NCBI GenBank assembly: GCA_036524155.1
Contig: DATDCV010000061.1
Location: 1-27,799 of the forward strand
Origin: DATDCV01 sp036524155
Lineage (GTDB): Bacteria > Verrucomicrobiota > Verrucomicrobiia > Limisphaerales > UBA8199
DNA length: 27,799 nucleotides
Reading direction: 5' to 3'
Position numbers and translations under genes: made by a program. How positions within the stretch are numbered: position 1 is the stretch's first letter; each line of letters begins with the position of its first letter. The notes beneath the pieces were generated by a model that worked only from the letters and a program-made list of their open reading frames with translations, searched no databases and had not been told where the DNA came from. This document shows positions 23,703-27,799 of this stretch, in pieces.

Positions 23703-23911
23703 AAAGCCACAAACAACCATCCTTGTCCGAAAAGGCCTTGCGGGCCTTGAGGCATGCCGTTGCCCAGGTTGTGGAAGACCATCGGCGGCGTGGCATACCG
23801 CTGGCGGTTTGGCGCAACGGCCGGGCAGTATCAATCCCCGCCGGACCTGCGACTGAGTTCCGCGAAACAGCCGGCTCTTACGGCGCCAAGTCCCATGGCC
23901 CAAAGAGTTGA
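23699..23911 (+). CDS. Small partner protein of the zeta-like kinase
   Basis: With the GTG at 23699, which overlaps the kinase stop as GTGA, the product is 70 residues. It reads SLSEKALRALRHAVAQVVEDHRRRGIPLAVWRNGRAVSIPA: one long amphipathic helix followed by a two-strand hairpin. I remember short proteins of this shape beside COG4185 kinases, so an antitoxin-like or regulatory partner is likely, but I cannot name a family. An ATG start six codons earlier lies inside the kinase gene and would also work. The last 20 residues, rich in Gly and Ser, are less conserved-looking and may run into the following debris. Confidence 0.6.
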   Translation: MKSHKQPSLSEKALRALRHAVAQVVEDHRRRGIPLAVWRNGRAVSIPAGPATEFRETAGSYGAKSHGPKS

Positions 23912-23930
23912 ATCGAGGGCTTATGTCAGC

Positions 23931-23993
23931 AGATCCGCCAGCCATACTATGCGCAAGAACAAGGGCCTCAATGGCGACCTCGACCGCCTGCCG
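23931..23993 (+). pseudogene. hsdM: hsdM N-terminal scrap A
   Basis: The 21 codons give RSASHTMRKNKGLNGDLDRL plus P, closely matching KSARDIMRKDKGLNGDLDRP of the third hsdM piece at 24957. The DNA differs at many third positions, so it is a scrap of a different hsdM lineage, not a fresh duplication. It is cut off 7 bases before the first REP palindrome of the RAYT unit. Confidence 0.7.
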
Positions 23994-24000
23994 CTTGCAG

Positions 24001-24046
24001 GTAGCGCAGGCGTCCTCGCCTGCGAGTTCGAGCACCGTCCCGGTGC
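24001..24046. repeat. REP doublet on the left of the RAYT gene
   Basis: Two hairpins lie in 46 bases: GCAGGCG-TCCT-CGCCTGC (24006-24023) and GCACCG-TCC-CGGTGC (24032-24046). The block matches 24712-24757 at 40 of 46 positions in the same orientation, so the transposase gene is flanked by directly repeated REP doublets. Confidence 0.9.
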
Positions 24047-24084
24047 GTGGTTCTGCAAGCGTGTGAGAGCGCTGGCCTACGATT

Positions 24085-24834
24085 ATGGCCAAAGATAACC
24101 GTCATCTAGTTTCCGGGTTTCATTTCCGGGGTGTGCTTCCGCATCTGAAACGGGAAGGAGGCACTTATTTTGTCGTGTTCCGCCAGGCGGGGTCGCTGCC
24201 GAAGGATGTTCTTATTCGCTTGAAGCAAGAGCGGGAGGCGATCCTTCGGCAGGCAATGGCGGCCAAACGCCCGCTCACCTGGCACGAGCAGCAGGAACTC
24301 TTCCGCTGGTATTCGAGCCGCGTGGACCATTACCTCGATGCCGGGCATGGCGTTTGCTACCTTAGAGACCCTGAGCTTGCGCGGATCGTGGCAGAGGCCA
24401 TCCAGTTCTTCCAGGGCCAACGTTACGAGCTGCACGCCTGGGTGGTGATGCCCAATCACGCTCATGTGGTCGTCTGGCCCATGCCGGGCTTCAGCCTGAG
24501 CCAGGTCCTGCATAGCTGGAAATCATTCACCTCGCACAAAATTAACGAACGACTGCCCACGAAAATAGTGCCCTTCTGGCAGAGCGAGTCCTATGAACAT
24601 CTGATCCGTGACGATGACGATCTGCATCGCTGCTGCCACTATACGCTCATGAACCCCGTCAACGCTTGTCTTTGCACCCGTCCGGAAGACTGGACGTGGA
24701 GCAGCGCCCATGTAGCGCGGCCGTCCCCGGCTGCGAGTTCCGGCACCGTCCCGGTGCAGGAACCTCCACCCCAACCTCTCACCGGTGGCGGGACGCCACC
24801 ACAACTCGCAGGCGGGGACGCCTGCGCTACATAG
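24085..24834 (+). CDS. REP-associated tyrosine transposase (RAYT, Y1/HUH family)
   Basis: The 249-residue protein has the RAYT plan: FHFRGVLPHLKREGGTYFVV (13-32), CYLRDPELARIVAEAI (91-106) and YELHAWVVMPNHAHVVVW (114-131) with the metal-binding HUH pair His125 and His127. SFTSHKIN and FWQSESYEHLIRDDDDL carry the presumed catalytic Tyr170, and PEDWTWSSA closes the normal domain near 208. It nicks REP palindromes in single-stranded DNA through a 5'-phosphotyrosine link. Residues from about 209 to the end are encoded by the right-hand REP hairpins themselves (Pro, Gly and Thr-rich), and its TAG stop falls just outside them. That tail is unlikely to fold and suggests that the original stop was replaced by a REP. 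All catalytic residues look intact. The binding site before the ATG is weak. Confidence 0.9.
   Translation: MAKDNRHLVSGFHFRGVLPHLKREGGTYFVVFRQAGSLPKDVLIRLKQEREAILRQAMAAKRPLTWHEQQELFRWYSSRVDHYLDAGHGVCYLRDPELARIVAEAIQFFQGQRYELHAWVVMPNHAHVVVWPMPGFSLSQVLHSWKSFTSHKINERLPTKIVPFWQSESYEHLIRDDDDLHRCCHYTLMNPVNACLCTRPEDWTWSSAHVARPSPAASSGTVPVQEPPPQPLTGGGTPPQLAGGDACAT
24711..24831. repeat. REP cluster on the right of the RAYT gene (four hairpins, inverted ends)
   Basis: TGTAGCGC (24711-24718) is mirrored by GCGCTACA (24824-24831). Inside lie a GCCG/CGGC hairpin, GCACCG-TCC-CGGTGC (24743-24757), GGTGGCG-GGA-CGCCACC (24784-24800) and GCAGGCG-GGGA-CGCCTGC (24808-24825). The cluster overlaps the 3' end of the transposase frame. 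Confidence 0.9.
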
Positions 24835-24837
24835 GCC

Positions 24838-24897
24838 GTGCCAACCCCCACCACCGCGCAATCCCTCGGCGCCCTCCTGAAATCCGCGCGGGACATC
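24838..24897 (+). pseudogene. hsdM: hsdM N-terminal scrap B
   Basis: The 20 codons give VPTPTTAQSLGALLKSARDI, nearly identical in protein to residues 5-23 of the hsdM piece at 24957 but clearly different in DNA. It starts 3 bases after the RAYT stop and then loses similarity. The following 59 bases to 24956 show nothing that I can name. Confidence 0.75.
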
Positions 24898-24956
24898 CTC
24901 CTTCGCCGAGCCTACGGAGGACAGGTCATGCTTCTTCCCCCTTTTAACTGCACAAC

Positions 24957-25468
24957 ATGAAGTCAAGTAGCACACCGACAACGGCGCAGTCTCTTGGCGC
25001 ATTGCTCAAGTCCGCCAGGGATATAATGCGAAAGGATAAAGGTCTGAACGGGGATTTGGACCGCCCGCCGATGCTCACCTGGGTCATGTTCCTGAAGTTC
25101 CTGGACGACCTTGAAATCCAGCGCGAGGGCGAGGCCCAGCTCAGCGGCAAGAAGTTCAAACCCGCCATCGAGCTGCCCTATCGCTGGCGTGACTGGGCCG
25201 CCAAATCCGACGGGATCACCGGGGACGAACTTCTGGCCTTCATCAACAATGAGGAAACCACCCGGCCCGATGGCAAAAAAGGCGCCGGTCTGTTCCGCTA
25301 TCTCCGCACTCTCACCAGTTCCAATGGCGATGCGCTCGTGCCGCCGTCGTCGTCCCCAACGGCACTCTGTTCGGCGACGGCGTCTGCGCCCGCATCAAAG
25401 AGGAGCTCCTTAAGGACTTCAACCTCCACACCATCGTGCGTACATGTTCAGCGAACGGAAGCAGATGA
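24957..25468 (+). pseudogene. hsdM: Type I methylase HsdM with large internal deletion and frameshift
   Basis: The first part reads STPTTAQSLGALLKSARDIM, then KGLNGDLDRPPMLTWVMFLK, and on to GLFRYLRTLTSSNGD, the HsdM N-terminal domain. At about 25335 the family sequence jumps to RAAVVVPNGTLFGDGVCARI and EELLKDFNLHTIVR in another frame (25337 to about 25441). In complete relatives the missing piece holds the S-adenosylmethionine motif DPACGTGG and the catalytic NPPF motif, so no methylation is possible. The C-terminal part is also cut after NLHTIVR; the frame ends at 25468. The start ATG lacks an obvious binding site. It is debris of a different copy from scraps A and B. Confidence 0.85.
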
Positions 25469-25611
25469 CAGGGCAGGCAAAAGTTAACGCAACGAAACGG
25501 AAAGCGTTGCCAATCGCATTGCCGCCCCTTGCCGAGCAACGCCGCATCGTCGCCGAACTCGACGCCCTCCTCCCGGCCATTCTCGACCGCGCCTTCAAGG
25601 GAGGACTTTAA
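25444..25611 (+). pseudogene. hsdS: HsdS C-terminal tail 1
   Basis: The frame contains KALPIALPPLAEQRRIVAEL followed by DALLPAILDRAFKGGL and a stop. This is the conserved end of a type I specificity subunit. The central coiled stretch between the two AELDAL-like phrases of complete relatives is missing, as if recombination had joined them. No target recognition domain remains. Its last codons, AAGGGAGGA (25597-25605), are also the ribosome binding site of the TIR gene, whose ATG follows the stop by one base. Confidence 0.82.
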
Positions 25612-25612
25612 T

Positions 25613-26647
25613 ATGCCTCGGACTAAGCAGGCCAATTGGGCCACTAGATTCGCGACAGAGGCACCTGATTTCCGCGGAGCTGCGTTGGATGGCGAAGTCT
25701 TTTCCAACCTGGAGTTGCGGGAGCAGGATTTTCGTCGAGCAACTCTGCGACGAGCGGAGTTTATCGGCTGTGACCTGACGGCGTCGAATTTCACCGACGC
25801 TGATCTATCTGGCGCAAATTTCCGCGGCGCGAAACTGGAGAATGTTGATTTCACCGCCGCAAACCTTTCCAACGCGAACTTCCACCGCGCGAAATTGATC
25901 GGGGCTGTGTTTCTGGGCGCCAACCTGTTCGGCACGATTTTCAGGGAGGCGGAAATGGGCCAAACCGCCTTTGCGAACGTAGACTTGGATACTTGTGTGG
26001 GGCTGGAAACGGTACATCATCGGGCTCCCTCATTTGTGGGGGTTGAATGCCTCTATCGTTCTGGAACTAACCTGCCACTGAAGTTCTTCGAGGGGGCGGG
26101 GTTCACAAAGATACTGATTGACTATCTCCCTTCGCTCGTTGAGGCAGGAACTCCCATCCAGTTCCACTCCTGCTTCATCAGCTACAGTCACACGGACGAG
26201 GCATTCGCCCGGAAGTTGTGGACGGGCATGAGAAAAGAAAGAATCCGCGTATGGTACGCCCCCGAGGAGATGAAGGGAGGGCGCAAACTCTTCGAACAGA
26301 TCGACCGCGCAATACAAATGCACGATAGACTCTTAATTGTCCTTTCAAAGGAAAGCATAGGTAGCAATTGGGTTCAGACCGAGATTCGGCGCGCTCGAAA
26401 GCAGGAGAAGCTACAGAATGAACGCAAGCTCTTCCCGATCCGGCTTTGCGACATGGACACGCTCAAGAGATGGGAGTGCTTCGACTCCGATACAGGCCGT
26501 GACCTCGCAGAGGAGATTCGGGAGTACTTCATACCGGATTTCTCAGGGTGGAGACGAGAGGAGCAGTTTGAAAACTCATTCCAAAAACTTTGCCGCGATC
26601 TGCGGCGGGAAGGCGTCACGTCAACTGGGGTGGTGGGATCAACCTGA
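25613..26647 (+). CDS. Pentapeptide-repeat protein with C-terminal TIR domain
   Basis: The 344-residue protein has two parts. Residues about 18-125 are pentapeptide repeats, for example DFRGAALDGEVF, NFTDADLSGANFRGAKLENV and NFHRAKLIGAVFLGANLF, which fold as a right-handed square helix. A linker leads to a TIR domain (about 184-310): FHSCFISYSHTDEAFARKLW (184-203), IRVWYAPEEMKGG, LLIVLSKESIGSNWVQTEI. Glu257 in the S-x-W-x-x-x-E context is the expected NAD-hydrolysing residue. TIR proteins in defence loci degrade NAD or make signal nucleotides when phage is sensed; the pentapeptide part could be the sensor or an oligomer scaffold (inference). The start at 25613 is fixed by GGGAGGA 7 bases upstream; the frame is open further back through the hsdS tail. 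No damage is visible. Confidence 0.88.
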   Translation: MPRTKQANWATRFATEAPDFRGAALDGEVFSNLELREQDFRRATLRRAEFIGCDLTASNFTDADLSGANFRGAKLENVDFTAANLSNANFHRAKLIGAVFLGANLFGTIFREAEMGQTAFANVDLDTCVGLETVHHRAPSFVGVECLYRSGTNLPLKFFEGAGFTKILIDYLPSLVEAGTPIQFHSCFISYSHTDEAFARKLWTGMRKERIRVWYAPEEMKGGRKLFEQIDRAIQMHDRLLIVLSKESIGSNWVQTEIRRARKQEKLQNERKLFPIRLCDMDTLKRWECFDSDTGRDLAEEIREYFIPDFSGWRREEQFENSFQKLCRDLRREGVTSTGVVGST

Positions 26648-26705
26648 AGGAATGAGAGCCAATGCATTCCGAGGTGATCGGAAAAGGCCGAGAGGCAAAG
26701 GTGGG

Positions 26706-26786
26706 CTGGCCGCCCTGCAGGCCAAAATCGCCGACGAGTTGGACGCATTGCTCCCCGCCGTTCTCGGCCGGCTTTCGAAGGAGAAG
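26706..26786 (+). pseudogene. hsdS: HsdS C-terminal tail 2
   Basis: The codons give LAALQAKIADELDALLPAVL then GRLSKEK, matching the HsdS end (ALQAKTAAELDALLPAILDRAFKGE in outline) with a degraded finish. It has no stop of its own and is in frame with the following 217-residue gene. AAGGAGA (26778-26784) within it is that gene's binding site. Confidence 0.72.
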
Positions 26787-26792
26787 TGTCAA

Positions 26793-27446
26793 ATGACCTT
26801 CAGTTCGCAATCAGAGCCTGAGTTGGACAAGAGAAATCTTGCATTGGCTCTTATACAGGTCGTACAGATGTGGAGCAATCCGCGGTATCAACTGTTCCTT
26901 AACTGCGCGCAACCAGGTGAACTCACGGACGACTGGTTCAGTTGGTTCGTGGGCGCTTGGAATGTCGCGCGCAATACCAAGGACGGCCGGAAAACAGAGG
27001 TGCGGAAGTACCTGGACTGCGAATTCCGGCAAGCTCTTTCGGTTGAGGATCCCGCTGAATGCGTGGATGACACCGCCCTTCACATCCAGCGGCAGGGCTG
27101 GACCTCACGCGGATGTTTTCCGGTTTCATTGGTTTCTAAGGTCGGGTTCTTTTTGCGTCCAGACAGGCTCGTGCCACTAGATCGATTCTCGACGCAGGGG
27201 CTGAACCTCTTGCGCGCCGTCAATGGCGGAGGAAAGCTGAAGCGCAAATCCTACAAGGCGTATCTGAACGCGTTTGACGAGGAATATGCCTATTGGGAGC
27301 GGCAGTTGGAACAGGGCCTGAGCGAGCCTTGGGTAGTCGAAATGGCCGATCGGCTGGGTTGTCCTCGAGTTGCGCTGAGTTCAGTCGCCATGCGCCGAAA
27401 AGTGTTTGACGACTATCCTATGCACACCGGCGGTTACGGAGCATGA
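26793..27446 (+). CDS. Unrecognised protein in the restriction-gene remnant
   Basis: The 217-residue soluble protein is unknown to me. It starts ELDKRNLALALIQVVQMWSN, a helix. It then has DDWFSWFVGAWNVARNTKDG, an aromatic stretch, and later LVSKVGFFLRPDRLVPLDRF, followed by a basic segment (KLKRKSYKAYLNAFDEEYAY) and a Cys-containing end. The phrase 'SK..FF..P....P.D.F' recalls uncharacterised proteins of defence islands, but I cannot name the family. No membrane segment or catalytic motif is visible. The start at 26793 has AAGGAGA 8 bases before it; an in-frame extension would fuse it to hsdS tail 2. It is intact, its stop overlaps the next ATG as ATGA, and it lies between two hsdS tails, so it is a passenger gene, possibly for defence. 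Confidence 0.7.
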   Translation: MTFSSQSEPELDKRNLALALIQVVQMWSNPRYQLFLNCAQPGELTDDWFSWFVGAWNVARNTKDGRKTEVRKYLDCEFRQALSVEDPAECVDDTALHIQRQGWTSRGCFPVSLVSKVGFFLRPDRLVPLDRFSTQGLNLLRAVNGGGKLKRKSYKAYLNAFDEEYAYWERQLEQGLSEPWVVEMADRLGCPRVALSSVAMRRKVFDDYPMHTGGYGA

Positions 27447-27475
27447 GCACCACACACCCGCAATTCCGCGCCGGC

Positions 27476-27523
27476 TACGCCCTCCTCTCGGCCATCCTGG
27501 ACCGCGCCTTCAAAGGTGAACTA
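27476..27523 (+). pseudogene. hsdS: HsdS C-terminal tail 3
   Basis: The codons give YALLSAILDRAFKGEL, the HsdS end again, in the frame that opens with the ATG at 27443 overlapping the previous stop. Its DNA is close to tail 1. AAAGGTGAA (27512-27520) lies just before an ATG (27523-27525) that opens only 11 codons, so nothing useful is translated from it now. Confidence 0.75.
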
Positions 27524-27538
27524 TGCGCCCCCGTCCCA

Positions 27539-27573
27539 CTTTATCCTTTATCCTTTAGCCTTCAGCCTTTCCG
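27539..27573. repeat. Five degenerate 7-bp tandem units (CTTTATC type)
   Basis: The units are CTTTATC, CTTTATC, CTTTAGC, CTTCAGC and CTTTCCG in a row after the third hsdS tail. The rest of 27574-27703 shows no gene. Confidence 0.8.
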
Positions 27574-27703
27574 CCCACCGCTGCCCGTCACGCTCGACTT
27601 TTCGCGTCTTCCGCGGTTGGTCCCTCTTGGCCCTTTGCTCCTCTTTGCAGCGGCCCTCACCCAAGGTCACCTATGAAAAACTTTTTTTCACTTGGACAGC
27701 TTT

Positions 27704-27735
27704 TGTCCATTATGCGGAGCTCCGCATAATGGACA
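27704..27735. promoter_or_regulatory. 32-bp perfect palindrome with extra half-sites, probable operator
   Basis: TGTCCATTATGCGGAG (27704-27719) is followed directly by its exact reverse complement to 27735. Two more half-sites in direct orientation follow, ATTATGCTGAG (27735-27745) and ATTATGCGGAG (27752-27762); the second overlaps the start codon of the gene at the window end. A dimeric repressor binding here would cover the start region of that gene. Confidence 0.7.
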
Positions 27736-27754
27736 TTATGCTGAGGTGTTAATT

Positions 27755-27799
27755 ATGCGGAGGTCACTGCGGCGGGTGTCTTTGTTTTCTTTTCAGTGG
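27755..27799 (+). CDS. Start of a gene cut by the window end
   Basis: An ATG at 27755 with TGAGGTG 7 bases upstream opens MRRSLRRVSLFSFQW to the last base. Fifteen residues are too few to name a family. The aromatic FQW ending resembles the start of some Fic/DUF4172 proteins, which is only a guess. The palindrome just upstream supports a regulated gene here. Confidence 0.35.
   Translation, partial: MRRSLRRVSLFSFQW

Larger units (their letters stand above)
24001..24834 (+). mobile_element. REP-RAYT-REP unit (REPtron-like)
   Basis: The unit consists of a REP doublet, a complete tyrosine transposase gene of the RAYT group and a larger REP cluster, lying between two scraps of hsdM N-terminus. 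RAYTs bind and cleave their REP palindromes, and such units spread single REP copies over the chromosome. The outer limits are not certain because no target duplication was seen. Confidence 0.8.

Noticed and set aside
23754..24098. 114-residue frame over the hsdM scrap and left REP
   Set aside because: Only the 21 codons of scrap A resemble a protein; the rest is repeat translation.
24001..24831. Possible CRISPR array from the repeated palindromes
   Set aside because: Only two doublets exist, with a transposase gene between them and no regular spacers; they are REP sequences.

Overview
The window looks like a chromosomal piece of a Verrucomicrobiota bacterium, probably of the Limisphaerales/Pedosphaera type. 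The reasons are a pseudopilin with the very regular FTLIELLVVIAIIAI start common in that phylum, secreted enzymes ending in the 'LEST..L..W....FFRLR' type of C-terminal module, DUF5060, DUF4038 and fucosidase-like glycoside hydrolases, Tat-exported TIM-barrel isomerases, and many families of short palindromic intergenic repeats. No rRNA, tRNA, CRISPR array or phage module was seen. Everything was read by eye, so family names rest on motifs and remembered consensus sequences, not on searches.

Left end (1-433): a very GC-rich fragment of a MeaB/ArgK-type GTPase stops inside its P-loop exactly where a 30-bp inverted-repeat element begins. It is either gene debris or a chimeric contig end.

Housekeeping and envelope part (434-14579): a lipoprotein, a CARDB-like protein, a tiny membrane protein, a phenylacetate-CoA ligase/ACT-domain operon, a membrane-anchored PDZ protein, a pseudopilin, a secreted thioredoxin-like protein divergent from an NtrC-type regulator, a Tat-exported isomerase-like protein, a NodB-like deacetylase lipoprotein, and a divergent pair for surface polysaccharide (hexapeptide acyltransferase and WecG/TagA/CpsF glycosyltransferase).

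Carbohydrate part (14889-22056): a DUF5060 plus clan GH-A type hydrolase, a GH29-like lipoprotein followed 11 bp later by a UbiA prenyltransferase, a DUF4038 hydrolase, and an endonuclease/exonuclease/phosphatase lipoprotein.

Defence scrapyard (22346-27799): the remains of type I restriction-modification genes carrying passengers. HsdR has kept its nuclease and C-terminal domains but lost the helicase in frame. HsdM exists as three partial N-termini from diverged copies and one short C-terminal piece. HsdS exists as three C-terminal tails. Between the pieces sit a zeta-like P-loop kinase with a small overlapping partner, a complete REP-associated tyrosine transposase (RAYT) between its REP palindromes, a pentapeptide-repeat/TIR protein and an unrecognised 217-residue protein. 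Each hsdS tail ends in a purine-rich stretch that serves, or could serve, as the ribosome binding site of what follows. A 32-bp perfect palindrome with extra half-sites precedes a gene start cut off by the window end.

The intergenic repeats form separate families. Family A (5482-5590, 10784-10860, 22092-22201) is about 110 bp and palindromic; two copies are flanked by 9-11 bp direct repeats that look like target duplications. Family B (6857-6960, 7878-7979) is an inverted pair bracketing the pseudopilin gene. Family C (12015-12078, 14723-14797) is a purine/pyrimidine hairpin plus a conserved tail. Family D is at 221-336. The REP family of the RAYT is at 24001-24046 and 24711-24831.
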